A stretch of DNA of 64,000 bases, from contig CM020620.1 in the NCBI GenBank assembly GCA_009829735.1, forward strand, positions 22,170,020 to 22,234,019, in the 5' to 3' direction. Shown piece after piece: positions 40,542 to 52,508 of this stretch; the first letter of the stretch is position 1, and the number at the start of each line of letters is the position of its first letter. The notes beneath the pieces are model-generated. The model ran no database searches and was not told the origin of the DNA. It saw nothing but the letters and a program-made list of their open reading frames with translations. Made by a program: the position numbers and the translations under genes. This DNA comes from Pyropia yezoensis (Eukaryota > Rhodophyta > Bangiophyceae > Bangiales > Bangiaceae).

Positions 40542-42764
40542 CGCACGAGGAGCGTAGAGGCGGCGGTACGGGGGGGGGGGGTGAGCACGGGGGTCAGCTA
40601 CGCTTGCACCTCGTCCATGCGTGGTGATCGACTGCCCGCTCCCCCCCCTACCGATCCTGGATACCAGCTATCCAGAAAGAGAGAGGGGGATCACTGCTCC
40701 TGACCATAGACGCCCCGCAGGACAAAAAGGCCCAGTGCAAGGGCGTGTTGGCGGGGGGGTGCGTGGAATCTCCATCCAGTTCGCGCTGCGGCGGGGGCCC
40801 GCGCGGCATCGCGGGGCGGCCGGCCCTCCCGGCACACGTCGCGCGCCGGCCCGCGCGTTGGGTGGCCCAGCCACACGACGCCCATCGGCGCAGAAACGCC
40901 CCCATTTCGACACCCGCGTCGCCGCGTCGGTGCGTTTCTCCCCCTCGCCCCGACTCCTCTCCCCCCCCCGGTACCCCCCCTCCCCGCCTCCTTTTTTTGG
41001 GGGGGGGACGACAGACACTCTCCCTGCTGCGAAATAGACGACAGACATATCCCCCCCTGTCGCTGGACGACAGACACCCCCTGCACGGTGGGCGACAGGC
41101 AGACACGCGCCGCTGTATGGCAGCGGTACCGCCCCCCCGCCTCTCGCCGGCCACCGTGTGCCGTCTGTGGTTTGCGCTGGGAGGAAAAGGTCGGGTATAA
41201 CTGGGGGGGGGGTGACGGGGAAGGCGCGGGGGGGGGTGGCAGCGTGAGGGCGGGTGCTCACCCGCATTGGCCGCGGCCGCGGGGTGATCGTCCTTCCCCC
41301 GTTCGCGGGGAGACAGGGGGCGGCCAGGACAGCAAACTAGGCAAGAAAGATGGCCGGGCGCGCGAGTGACAGCGGGCACTCCGCCCACCGTCCTCGCGGT
41401 GGTATGGGCACCAGCATCGGCACGGCTACCTCCTCCCCCACCGCCCCCGCCCCCCGCAGTTGCCCCCCCTCCCCTCGCCGCTGCCATCGCCAGAGCCTGG
41501 CAACCACGGCGCCGCCCCGTCGGGCGGGGCACGGGGGGGTACGTCCCCAATCCGCCGGCGCGGCTCGCGCACCGCCACCTACCCAGAGCTCCCGCCCTCC
41601 AAGCCAGTCACAGCCCTTGCCTGGACAGACAACCCCAGCCTCGGCTGTCCCCTTCCTTCCCCCCCCCCCCCCCTCTCCGCCCATGGGGAGAATGGCCATT
41701 CTACCTACTCCCCCCCCCACCCACCGCCCCTTGCAGCAGAAAGAAGTCGTGACACCCGCGCAGCCACGCGAGCCGGCAGGTGGCCGCGCGGGCCACCAGC
41801 GGCGGCAGTCGCGACGGTGCGTTTCTCCCTCCTCAGCGCCACGCCCGTGTGTGTGTACCTACCCCCGCACGCCCCCCACCCCCACCCCCTTCCCCACACG
41901 TATCATTGGACGATAGACACATAACTTGGTTGGCCGTGGCCACGTGCACACCCCCGCCCAGGGTGTGTGGCGGATGGACGGGAGCGCCTGCCATCACACT
42001 GTTCTCACACAAACGTGGCGGGGGCTGGGGCGGCGTAGAAGGAGGGGCCCGGCGCCCCCCCCACGGGGCACAGCGCCGCACGTGCTGCGGCGGCACTGTG
42101 CGCTGCGGCGGCGGCGGCGCCATGGAAGAAGGGGGCGGTCCTCAGCCACGGGGCCGCTCGCCGCCAGCGTCGTCGCCCCCCACCGGCGCACGGTGCATCC
42201 TGCGAGGGGGGGGGTCTGCGCAGGGGGGATCCCGCCCCGGCTGACAGACCCGACCCCGCCCGCTGGCGTCATCCCAACGAGCTGCGGCTGTGGATGTTCT
42301 ACCCCGCATGGCTGGGCGCCAAAAGCAGCAGCCGACAGTCGCGGCCGAGGAGCTCGACCACCGCATCCGGCAGTCGCGGATGGGGGGAAAGGAGGGAGGA
42401 GAGGTGGTCGATGGTAGGCCGGAAAGGACGGTGGGCGACGTGAGCAGCTGGTGCAGCCATGCGCACGGCTACAAGCGGGGGGGTGCAGCGGCGGCCGGCG
42501 GCTGCCGGCAACCCACGGGCGGGAGGGGACTCGGGGCCACCGCCTGGTGGGACAGAGAGACTGGCGACCACACCCCCGTCAAAGTGACCAAACGCGTGCA
42601 CCGGGCGGCCGAGACAAGGGCCGCCCTTGCAGCGGGGAGCGGTATGGCAGCAGCAGAGGTCGCCACCGGCCACCGCCGCCGCTTCTTTGCCGCGGTCGTC
42701 GCTGTTGACGCCCTCCGCGCGCGGTGGGGCGTGGGTCACATGGTGTGTCGGCCACACCTCCCCC
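39340..42764. other. Intergenic region, homopolymer-rich
   Basis: Contains the longest homopolymer of the window, 41 G (40501-40541), plus several C runs. On the minus strand a GTACGT at about 40015-40020 could be the donor for an upstream exon of the RING gene, but I cannot show coding sequence. Four near-copies of GACGACAGACA(C/T) lie at 41006-41095 (cgacagacac/catat). No gene supported. Confidence 0.5.
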
Positions 42765-44738
42765 TTACCCGGCACCTGCACCAGCGTCCGCGGCGGCGGC
42801 CACAGCCTCGGCGGGCGCGCCGCCGTCCACCCCCCCCACCTCCGCCGCCCCCCCCGGGATGCCCGCATCTTCCAGCGCCTGCACCAGCGCGGCCGCGTAG
42901 GGCTCCCACGTCAGCCACCGCGGCAGGACGTTGCCGTGGAGCAGCGGCGTCGCCAGCTTGGCCGCGTACGCCACCGGGTCCCCTGCGAGTGCCCGCACCT
43001 CGTCCACACAGGCGGCCCAGTCGCCCGCCGGCCCCGGCTCGCACAGCACAACGGCGGCGGCGTTAAAGTAGGCGGGAAAGTCGGGGGCACCCCAGTAGAT
43101 GGGCACCGTCTGAGCGAGGTAGCTGTTGACAATCTTTTCGGTCACGTAGCCGGGCACCGCCGCGTTCTCCGCGGCCACCGAAAACCGGTAGTCGCGGAAC
43201 CACCACACCACCCGACTGCGGTCGTCGTCGAGCTCGGGGGGGATCCCCGGCGACACGGCGAGCAGCGCCGTTGCGTTCGTGTCACACGAGCTGAGGCCGT
43301 CGACGACGAGGCCCGCGGCGGTCAGCGCCCGCACCGCGGCGGTGCGGGTCAGGAGGGCGCCCGTCGAGTAGTCAGCACAGTGGCGGGACGCCCAGGCGGC
43401 GAAGCGGGTCTTGCCCGCCGCCACGGCGGTGGCGTTGAAGGTGGGCGGTCGCACCAGCAGCGCCGGGTCTGCCAGGGACGGGTGGCGCTCGGGGAAGGAA
43501 AAGAGCGCGTAGGGGATGTGGATGAGGGGGGGCGTCGGCGCCCCCGCGGGGCCACCGTCCTTGATGCCAACGTCCCCACCGTCAGCCCCCGCCGGCGGCG
43601 ACACCGCCACGGTGGACAGGCGCGGGTAGGCCACATTGGGGGTCCACGATCGGGGTTCCATATCAATCCGCACGTCGAGCGGCGGCGGCGCGCCGGGGGG
43701 GGGCGACGGCAGGGCGCACCGCCCCCAGTCTGACCGGACGGTCACGTCGGCGGCCGCGGGGGCGGCAACGGCTGCCAGGCGGGGCGACGCGGCGGCCAGC
43801 GCAATGACCGCCCGCGCCGCCCAGTCTTCCTCGCAGTAGGCGAGCGTAAACGTGGGGGGCGTCGCCGCCGTCGCCCCTCCTTCTGTCTCCGCCCCGGGAA
43901 GGGGGGCAGACGGGGGGGGCAGGGCGGCGGCGGCGTCGGCTGCGCTGCCGGTGCTGTCGGCAGCTGCCTCCCCCTCAAGGCGGGTGACCCCGTCGGCCAC
44001 GGTCGTTCCCTCTGCCAACGTGGGGGGCGGGGACGCCGCGGATGGTGGTGACGGCGGCGACCCTGCGGGTGGCGGGGAGGCAGACAGCGACGACGACGGC
44101 GACGGCGACGACGGGGATGGGGACGGGGACGGGGACGGCGAAGGTGATGCAAGGACCAGAGGTAGGGATGCCACCGGCGGGGCGGCGGGTGGGGATGCCA
44201 CCGGTGACAGCTGCAGCGTCGGCGGCGGCGCGGCGGCCGAGGCGGTGGCGGCGGCGGCGAGCGGCACGCCGTCCCCCCCCACCCGCGGGCGGATGACCAC
44301 CCACGACGGCACCGTCCAGCCGCCCGCCGCCGACGACGGCCGCCCCGGCAAGGCGCCGTGGAGGGTCCAGCCCAGCGCGGCGGCACCGAGCACCAGCGTC
44401 CCCGCCGCCCATGAAATCAGCCGCCCGCTGCGGACGGCGGCGGGGGTGGCCACCCAGGGGGCCGCCGCCGGTGGCCGCCGCCGCCGGCTGCCACCGCCAC
44501 CGCCGCCGGCGCCGCCACCGTCGCCGGTGCCGCCGCCGTCGCCGTCACCACCACGCTCCCCGCCGCGGCTGCCACCGCCGCCGCCCCGGCTGACCGCCGT
44601 CGCCGATGTCACGGCGGGGAGGGGCAGGCCGCCCGCGGCTGAGGAGGAGATTCCTTTGGAGCGGGGGGGAAGACCCCCCGACGACGACCGCATCGTGCGA
44701 CCACGGGAGGGGGGGGGGGGGGGGGAACGGGAGCGCAA
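42765..44738 (-). CDS. GT10-family fucosyltransferase, type II Golgi membrane protein
   Basis: Transfers L-fucose from GDP-fucose, usually in alpha-1,3/1,4 linkage, to glycans in the Golgi. 657 residues from 44738; a second Met at 44693 avoids a G run and may be the true start. A basic Gly/Ser-rich cytosolic tail precedes one hydrophobic segment (LISWAAGTLVLGAAALGWTL, about residue 110-130), then a long Ser/Pro-rich stem with Ser-Pro repeats (44076-44140). The catalytic part includes DVRIDMEPRSW and IPYALFSFPERHP, and the family signature FSVAAENAAVPGYVTEKIVN followed by VPIYWGAPDF (about 43085-43190), which forms the donor site in known GT10 enzymes. The first half of the domain, which determines the acceptor, gives no clue to its glycan. 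A single exon in this window. Confidence 0.88.
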   Translation of the reverse strand: MRSRSPPPPPSRGRTMRSSSGGLPPRSKGISSSAAGGLPLPAVTSATAVSRGGGGGSRGGERGGDGDGGGTGDGGGAGGGGGGSRRRRPPAAAPWVATPAAVRSGRLISWAAGTLVLGAAALGWTLHGALPGRPSSAAGGWTVPSWVVIRPRVGGDGVPLAAAATASAAAPPPTLQLSPVASPPAAPPVASLPLVLASPSPSPSPSPSPSSPSPSSSLSASPPPAGSPPSPPSAASPPPTLAEGTTVADGVTRLEGEAAADSTGSAADAAAALPPPSAPLPGAETEGGATAATPPTFTLAYCEEDWAARAVIALAAASPRLAAVAAPAAADVTVRSDWGRCALPSPPPGAPPPLDVRIDMEPRSWTPNVAYPRLSTVAVSPPAGADGGDVGIKDGGPAGAPTPPLIHIPYALFSFPERHPSLADPALLVRPPTFNATAVAAGKTRFAAWASRHCADYSTGALLTRTAAVRALTAAGLVVDGLSSCDTNATALLAVSPGIPPELDDDRSRVVWWFRDYRFSVAAENAAVPGYVTEKIVNSYLAQTVPIYWGAPDFPAYFNAAAVVLCEPGPAGDWAACVDEVRALAGDPVAYAAKLATPLLHGNVLPRWLTWEPYAAALVQALEDAGIPGGAAEVGGVDGGAPAEAVAAAADAGAGAG

Positions 44739-46270
44739 GCCGCGACAAGGACAGATGGTGGGGTCAGGGACAAGGGGGGGGGGGGTGGAAGAGTGTGGGG
44801 CGAGGTGGTGGAGGGGGGGAGAGGGCAGTAGATGGGGGGACGCAAGGTGATGGGGGGAGGAGAGGAGAGAAGAGGAGGGGGGTCTGGTGCCACGATCCCG
44901 GATGCAGACGGTGGACGCACCGGCGACAACGACGCGTGCCAGACGCTTTTACCAAAGCGGTATCGACGGTGGCGTCCGCAGACCTTCTGAGAAGAACAGA
45001 GCGCACAAGAAGGAAGCAGACCCACCACGCGACTTGCCGAGGGGTCAGCCACACGCCGCGGGCCGCACCGCTGGTGCCTCGCGGCCAAAGGGGCAAGCGT
45101 GTGAAGGCAGCGGGCGGCCCGGCGCCCCCCCCCCCCTCATCCGACCGCCGGTCGCGCACCGCGCGCCGTGGACGGCCCCGCCGACAGTGGCGGGCGTCGC
45201 GGGCGGCCGCCCCCCGCTGAACCGGGTGGCACCGGCTCTTGAGTTTGCAGTGGGGAGGAGGCTGGCTCGCGCCACATGCGGCGGACGGCTCACCCCGGGC
45301 GGGAGAGCCGCGGGCCCCCGCGTGAGCGCAATCATTTTCGCCAATCGCTTCCCGTTGACAGTGCGGAGGGGCGAGCGCGCCCGCGGGCGGGCGCCCCGTT
45401 CTCGGCACCGCGGGCGGCCACGCGCCGCGGCACCCTTATTTTTGGTTGGCAGCGCGTCCACTCGCACGGGCACGAGTGGCGGGCGTGGACGGGTGATCCA
45501 CACCCATCATGGGCAATGATTGCGCGCCGCGTGGGGGATCACGGTGGGGCCATGCACCCTGTCAAATGGGCCCTTTTTTTTCTCTATCAGGGCAACATTC
45601 AGGTCCAGTTCATCCGTTATTTACAATTGGGGGCTGGTCGAGTCGGACACACGGGCTGGACCGGGCGGGCCTCCTCCCCGTCAAGGCGTGAAGCGGCGGT
45701 CGTGGCCGTTGCAGAGGCGCCGTCGAGGCTGCTCGCCACTGCCACCGCCGCCACCGTCGCGTCGTCGAGCACCGAATATGAACGGGCGCCGTCGCCGCCG
45801 TGGGGGGGGGGGGGGGGGGAAGGCCACGCGCGGTCCACCCGCATCCGTGGTGCGGGGTGCGGCGGGGGACAGCGGAACGTGCCGCGGGCGGCTGTCGCCA
45901 GGCCATCTGCGACACCGGCCGCCGCTGCCAAGGGGGCACAGCCCGCGGGAAGGAGCGGTCCGCACTCCTTCGTGGCTGTCCACGGGGGGCGGGGGGGGCT
46001 CTGGGCGCGGGATGGACGCCACTGGCGGCCGAAAAGAAGGGGACCCGACCGGCTGTCCGCGCACCGGGACCCCCACCCCGCCGCCCAACCACCGCGGCGG
46101 CGAGACCGCAGTCGGCGCCCCGCGGCCGTGGGGCGGCCGTCAAAAAAAATAAAAAACTGCTCGTCACCCCAACGGCGGCGGCGGGCCAGCCAGCGGGCGC
46201 CACCCCCACCCCACCCCACCCCACCCCCCGCGGGGGGGGCGACACGGGTCCCGGCGCGCGTGCCGGCGGC
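44739..46270. other. Intergenic region between fucosyltransferase and membrane protein
   Basis: About 1.5 kb without a gene I can support; both flanking genes read leftwards. The part at 44880-45010 is of lower GC and may hold the fucosyltransferase promoter by position. G runs at 44706-44725 and 45800-45818. Confidence 0.5.
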
Positions 46271-47242
46271 TCAGTCTGTCCGCTGCCGCCACGACCCCCG
46301 GGTGACAATGACGAAGATGGCAACCAAACAGAGCACCGCGTACGCCACCCCCGTGGCGGCGGTCAGGCCGGCCAGGAGGCCGACGCGGTAGCCGTGGCGG
46401 GCGCCGAGGTAGAGCGTCTGCACCCGCACCAGCGGCGCCCCCGCCAGGGAGCGGTACACCGCGGTGGTGCCGCCCCAGCCCGGGAGGGTGGCGGTGAGCT
46501 CATCCCGGATGGTGGCGCCCCGCCAGCGGGCGCCCGCCTTCTCCTCCGCCGTCAGCGCCGCGAGGGCGCCGGTGGAGGCGACGCCGGCGACGAGGAGCAC
46601 CGTCACCGCCCCCGCCTCCCGTTCACCCCAGGCGCGGGTGGACAGGAGCGCCGCCACCGCCGCCGCCGCACAGGGGAGGGCGACTAGGGCGGCAGCCGCC
46701 ACCGCCGACGCCGACGCGGGGTCGGCGGGGGGGGGGGCGCCCCAGGCGGCGCGGTCGTACTGGGCGGCCAGCGCCCGCGTCGTGGCCCGCGCCGACGCGT
46801 ACCGTGCGTCGGGGCTCCACACGATGCGGGGGGGGATCTCGGCGGCGGGCGCCGCCGCCGCCGCCGGAGCCCCTACCCCGGCACCTGCCCCTGCTGCTGC
46901 GCCTGCGGCCGCGCGGACATTGGCCGTCAAGGGGTAGGCGCAGGGGGTGACGGCCAGCGCGAGCGCCACCTCCGCCGCCGACGCCGGGTTGATCTCCCGG
47001 GCGCCGCGGCCGAGCAGCCACGCCGGCCGCACGACCGGGTCGTCGACCCGCCAGCCGGCGGGGGCGGCCGAAAAGTTGCACGCGGGGAGGGCGGTGAAGC
47101 GCGCCTGCTCGGGGGGCCCCGTGCCGTTGGCCATGGTGTGGTCGGGGTCAAACGTCCAGGTGGCCTGGTAGGTGAGCGACTGGCGGCGGGCGGGGGTGTC
47201 GGCGGGCGCGCCGCCGTCCCCCCCGTCGCCGTCGCCGTCGCT

Positions 47243-47275
<33 letters not shown>

Positions 47276-48096
47276 ACCGCCACCGCCGCCGCCGCCGCCG
47301 TCGTGGCCACACAGGCGGGCGCGGTCGGCGGCCACAAACGCCGCCACGGGGGGCCGACAAAAGACGTAGGCCACCGCCTGGAGCCACTTGGCGCGCCCCG
47401 CCGCGGCGGCCGCGGACCGGTCGGCGGGGTCCCACATGCTGTGCGGGGACCACGCGGGGCCCAGCGGGTCGGTCACCACCGGCGGGGACCCCGGCGCCGC
47501 CACCGTCGCCGAGGCGGTGAGGGTAAAGCCCGCGCGGATGGCCCACGAGTCGGCGGCGGGGGTGGCGGGGAGCCACCGGGCGTCCGCCACCGCCGCCCGC
47601 CCCAGCGACAGCAGGTCCTCGTCGGCCATGGACACGGGCACCGCCACCCCCGACCCGTCGGTGTGGGTGAGCAGCGGCGCGTGGGTGCCGTTGTAGTAGT
47701 CGTACCGGCGGGAGCCGACCACGTTGACCGCCGACAGGTCCATGCACTCCCGCGTCTGGCAGTAGCCGCCCGTCACGCGGGAGATGGCCAGCACGTCGTA
47801 CGCCCCCGCCCGCCGCACAATGGAGCCGGACAGGCTGTTGCGCTGCAGCGTCAGCATGCGCAGCACGGCCGCCTCTTGCAGCAGCTGGCTGCCGCCGCCG
47901 CCGCCGCCGCCCGCGTCGGATGGCAAGGCCGTAAACGTCACGCCGTGGACGACGCGGCCGGCGGCGTCAAAGTTGCGCAGCCGCGCCAGCTGCTCCCCCC
48001 AGTGGAGCCAGTCCCCACGGCGGCCCGTCACCTCCCCGCCCCCCCCACTCCCCCCCCCCCCCCCCCAGGGGCGGCAGTACCGCCGACGTTGTCTTT

Positions 48097-48145
<49 letters not shown>

Positions 48146-48544
48146 GTGGGGGTGGCAGCAGCAGCGGCGGGCTGCTCGTCGACGGGCAGCCACGTCCGCG
48201 CCGCCGTCGCGTCTGTAACGGGCGAGCCGCACACGGCGGGCCACCCGCCGGCCACCGACGGCGACGGCGGCGCGCCGACGGCGCACTGCAGGGCGGGGAG
48301 GAGGTGAAAGGCGCCGAGCGACGCGTTGGCCGGCGCGGGGAATGGCGGCGGCGGCCCGCCGGTCGCGGCGGCGTCGACGGCAACAGCGACGGCGGCGGCG
48401 GCGGGCGGGACGGCGGCGGCGGCGGCTGCGGCCGTTGCCCCCCCCCCACCCCCCCACCAACACCGCGGCGGCCGTTGCCGACGCGGCAGCGGCAGCGGCG
48501 GCGGCCGCGGCGGCGGCCGCCGCCGCCACCCTCGCTCTTGCCAT
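46271..48544 (-). CDS. Unrecognised signal-peptide protein with lumenal domain and C-terminal membrane spans; two frame changes
   Basis: Start MARARVAAAA (48544) gives an Ala-rich signal peptide. The natural continuation moves to another frame at the C runs 48438-48455, reading NASLGAFHLLPALQCAVGA and WLPVDEQP plus a 13-residue Asp tract, and returns to the first frame at the 16-C run 48051-48066. In the uncorrected frame the same DNA gives an Arg-rich stretch, which I regard as false. The body contains Cys residues and N-glycosylation sequons (NGTH, NGTG, NFSA) and a Gly/Asp repeat (47220-47280). Two hydrophobic segments (VAAAALVALPCAAAAVAALL; AVTVLLVAGVASTGALAAL) and a final longer one (AYAVLCLVAIFVIV) end just before a basic tail. 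I do not recognise the family; a multi-span secretory-pathway or plasma membrane protein is the inference. Confidence 0.6.
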
Positions 48545-51500
48545 TGCTTGACGTAATAAAAAGGGGGCCGGGGGGAAGGGAAAGGGGGAGCAGGGAGGGA
48601 CGGCGCCGACGGGGGAGGGGGAGGAGAGGAGGCGGGAGGAGGGACGGCGGGTGGGTCACGGTGGTGAGGGGGGTTGGCCGTGGACACAAACAAAGCCTAC
48701 ACCCGTCGGGGAGGGCCACCCCCCGGCCGGCGGGCAGCCACGTTTGTACGGTAGGGACACGGCAGCGCTACGGGCGGGCCACCCCCAGCGCCGGCGCACC
48801 CCACCGACCCGCAGCCGGCGGCGGCGGAGCGGGCACCCGCAACCGGCGGCGGGCCCGCCCCCCCCCCACGGCCGGCCCGCCGCCGCCACCACCGTCGGCC
48901 GCCGCATCCCACCCCGCGGCGGCGGCGGCAGCCGCCGCAGGGACGGCGGGCCACCGCCACGCGAGGCGCAGCGGCAGCGACGGCCGCCACGGCGCTCCCG
49001 TCCCCTGGCCGGTGACGATGGCCCCCAGCCGCCGCCACCCCCCCCCCCCCCCCCCCCACCCCCCCCCCCCCACACCACCCACCCCCTACCTGCAGCCCGG
49101 GGGATGGGCGACAACGCCGCCCGCCCCCCCGTCCCCCCGCCCACCCACCCCGTGCCGCGTGCGACACAAGCGGGCCCGTCACGGGGCGGCGCGTCAGCGG
49201 CACGTCCCCCGGGTACCGGGCGGGCGCGCCGTGATCACCTCCCCCCACCCCCACCCACCACCCACCACCCCCCCACCCACCCCCCCCCCCCCGCCGCCGT
49301 CAAACACCCGCCACACCGCCGCGCGTCCGTCCCTCCCGCCTCCACCCCCCCCCCCCCCCCCCCCCCCCACGTACCACGGCAGCCGCGCCCGCTGACCTCC
49401 CCAACGACCCCAGTGACCACCCCCCCACCCCCTCTCATCCAGTCTGCGGTAGCATCACTGGCGCGCCCTCCCCCCCCCCCCACCACACACCCCTCATCCA
49501 GTCCGCCGTTGCGTCACAGGCGCGCCCTCCCACCCCCCCACCCCCCCCCCCCACTCCGCACCCCCCACCCCCCCCCCACTCCGCACCCACCCACCCCCAC
49601 CCCCCCACTCCGCACCCTCCCCCCCCCCCCCCCCCCCCCGCACCCCCCAAACCCCCACCCGCCGTCAACCGCGCTGGCAGCGACCGCCCTGCCACGCGCC
49701 GTCACCCGGCGCACGTAGGGGAGACAAGGGGAAAACGCGGGGGGGGAAGGGGACAGTACAGTAGTACCACCACCCCCGCACCCCCACCCCCACCCCCACC
49801 CCCCCCCCCCCACCCCCTCCCCGCCACACGCCTCGGCAGTGCGGGCCTGTGTCCCACGCTGCTGCCGTCGCCACACGGCGCCACCGACGGGCGGCATTCC
49901 CCCCCAACCCCCCCCCCCCACCCGCCCTTCCCCCCAACGACGCGTCCACGCGTGGCACAGAGGCGGCGGCGGGCGACGTGCACACCTCCCTCCCCCCGCC
50001 CCCACCCCACCCCACCCCTCCCCACCCCACCCCCCCTTACCTACGGCCTCTGCCGACGGCACCCCGCCGCCGCGCGGGCCGCCCAGCGACGCGCACGGCC
50101 CACGGCCAACGAGGCGGCCGGGACGGGCGGGGGGGGTCCGCGGCGGCGGCGTGGCGGGGGGGGGGGAGAGCGGAGGGGGCGGGGGCGGGGGAGGCGGAGG
50201 GGGGGGGGCGGCACGCCTGCTGTGCTGTAGGTACAGTACGGTACGGTTCAGTACCTCCCTCTGCCGGCCGGCGGTCCATCCTCCCCCCCCCCCCCTCCAC
50301 CGCCACCCCACCCCACCCCACCTCACCCTACCCCTCCCCTCCCCCCCCACCCCCCGGCCCCCCGCATTCTCCACCCCATCCTCGTCACTGCTAGACGGGT
50401 GCGGCGGGGCCAACGGCGCTCCCTACCCTACAGTACCCCCCCCCCCCACGCGGGCCTCCCCCCCCTCCCCCCCCCCCCCCGCCTCTCCCCCCCTTCTCCA
50501 CACGGCAGCCGCCGGTGGAGGCGGCGGCAGCGCCCCCCCCCCCGCCGCCGCCGCCGCGTCACGGCCGCCACACCCCCCCCCCCACCCCCCCCCCTCTCCC
50601 CCCCGCCTCGCCGCCGCCGCCCCCGCCCGGCGTGGGCCGCCCCAGGGGGCGGGCGGCAGGCACCCGCACGCCGGCGGCCGCCGTCGCCGGCGGCGCCCAA
50701 CAGCGCGGCAGCGGTGCATAGCGGGGGGGGGGGGGCGGGAAGGCCAACCGCCGTGGCGCCCGTGGCCGCCGCCGCCCCCCCCGCCGCCCCCCCCCCGCCC
50801 CCCCCCCCGCCCCCCCCCCGCCCCCCCCCCCGCCCCCCCCCCGCCGCCGCTGCCGCTGCCGCCCCATCCGTCATTGACACTGGTTGGTCGCCGGCCGCCG
50901 CGGCCGGCGGGTGCCACCGGCCGGCCGGCCGGGGGGGGGGGGGGGGGGACGAGACACTCACCCGCGCGTCCCAGACGCCGCCGCGGGGTGGGGGGGGGTG
51001 TACCGACACCGACGGGGGGGCGTCGCGGGCGGCAGCGCGCGTGCCCCCCCGTCCCGCCCGCCGGCTGGCCGGCCAGTCGCCCGGGCGGGCACCCCACCCC
51101 GCCCCCCCCCCCCCCCCCCCCCCCCCGCGCGCACGCCCGCCCCCCGCCCCCGGCCCGCCGCCGCCACTGTGCCTCCCCCCGACGGCAGGGCGGTGGGGGC
51201 GGGTGGGGCGTCCCCTCTCTCCCCCCCCCACCCCCCCCCCCCCCCCCCCCCGCGGGCTCGCTCCACCCGCAGCGCCCGTCGGCGACGCCGTCGTCCAGCA
51301 CCCCGCCTGCTGACCGTCTCTGTCCCCCCCCCCCCCCCCCATCCGGGTCGCTGTCGGCTCTCGGGGGGTGGGGGGGTGGGGGGGGGGTGGGTGGGGGGGT
51401 GGGGGGGGGTGAGCGCAGCCCCGTCCCGACGCCGCCCCAGGACGGCGGGGCTCCCGCCCTAGCCAAGCTACCTACCGACCACCCCCTCCCCGCTGCCATG

Positions 51501-52230
51501 TTGGCCCCCCCCCCCGCCCCGCCGTGCTGCCCCCCGCCCGGCGGTCTGCGGCTGCGGCCGGGGTGTGTGTGGCTACCGTAGGTACAGTATGTATGTATGT
51601 ACAGTACGTACAGTACGTATGTACAGTACAGTCTACCCCGCCGCACACTCGCCTGCGCTGTGCCCGCCAATGTGGCGTCGGCCGATCGCGGCGCCCGCCC
51701 GCCTGCCTGCCTGCATGCCTGCATGCCTGCATGCCTGCCTGCCTGCCTGCCTGCATGCTTGCCCGCCTGCCTGCTTGCCTACCTGCCTGCCTGCCTACCC
51801 GCCTGCCTGCCTACCCGCCTGGTCGGTCCATTGTCCCGCCCCCACACGGGACGATTGGCGCGGAACCTCGGGGGGGGGGGGGGGGGGGGGGGGGGAGCGG
51901 CGTGGCCTGCGTGACCGGCTCACCCCCGACCAGACACAGCTGCGGGCGGCGGGTGGGCGCACCCGAGCCGCGGGCGCAGCCGCATAGCGCCGGCCGCCCC
52001 CAGACAGAGGGGCGGGCCGACGGGTGGCGCCCCGTTGGGTCCCCCCCCCCCCACCGTCTGCACGGCCGCGCATCGCTCCATGGTGCCAATGGCAATGGTC
52101 GTGCTCCGTCTGTCCCCCGCCCTATCCCCCCTGCATCCCGCGCAGTCCCAGCCTACCCCTCAGTGTCTATCCCGTGGGCGCCCCCCCCCCGCCGCCCTCC
52201 ATCACTCGCCTACCTTGCCTTGCCGACGCG
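48545..52230. other. Intergenic region, strongly C-rich on the plus strand
   Basis: From about 49020 to 51300 the plus strand is dominated by C runs (10-20 nt) broken by CAC and CCG units; the minus strand is correspondingly G-rich. Long frames exist in several phases only because stops are rare. It also holds GTACAGTA motif clusters (49753-49768, 50226-50253, 51575-51632) and the CCTG array. No gene supported. Confidence 0.6.
51700..51826. repeat. CCTG (GCCTGCCTGCATGCCT) microsatellite
   Basis: About 125 bp of tetranucleotide GCCT units with interspersed GCAT, GCTT, ACCT and ACCC variants. Interruptions show that it is old or degenerating. A frame through it reads as a Pro-Ala-Cys-Leu repeat, which I do not take as protein. 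Confidence 0.9.
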
Positions 52231-52290
52231 CTACACCCCAGTCCCCCTCGACAGGTCGGCCGCCGGCGCCGGCGCCGCCCAGCCCACCCT

Positions 52291-52333
<43 letters not shown>

Positions 52334-52464
52334 TCACCACCACCACCGTGGCCACCGCCGCCATCGCCGCCGCCGCCGCGGCCGCCGTCCCCGTCTGGGT
52401 GGCCCCCCCGCAAAAAGGCGGGCATGGACCACGAGCTAATCTCCCGCGACCGGAGCCCCCCGCT

Positions 52465-52508
<44 letters not shown>

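Noticed and set aside
45276-46391. 371-codon plus-strand frame upstream of the membrane protein
   Set aside because: Overlaps the 3' end of the minus-strand gene and lacks any domain; composition is that of GC-rich spacer.
49839-51724. 580- and 433-codon frames in the C-rich block
   Set aside because: Pure Pro/Arg or Gly/Arg products of C and G runs; no start context, no motif.
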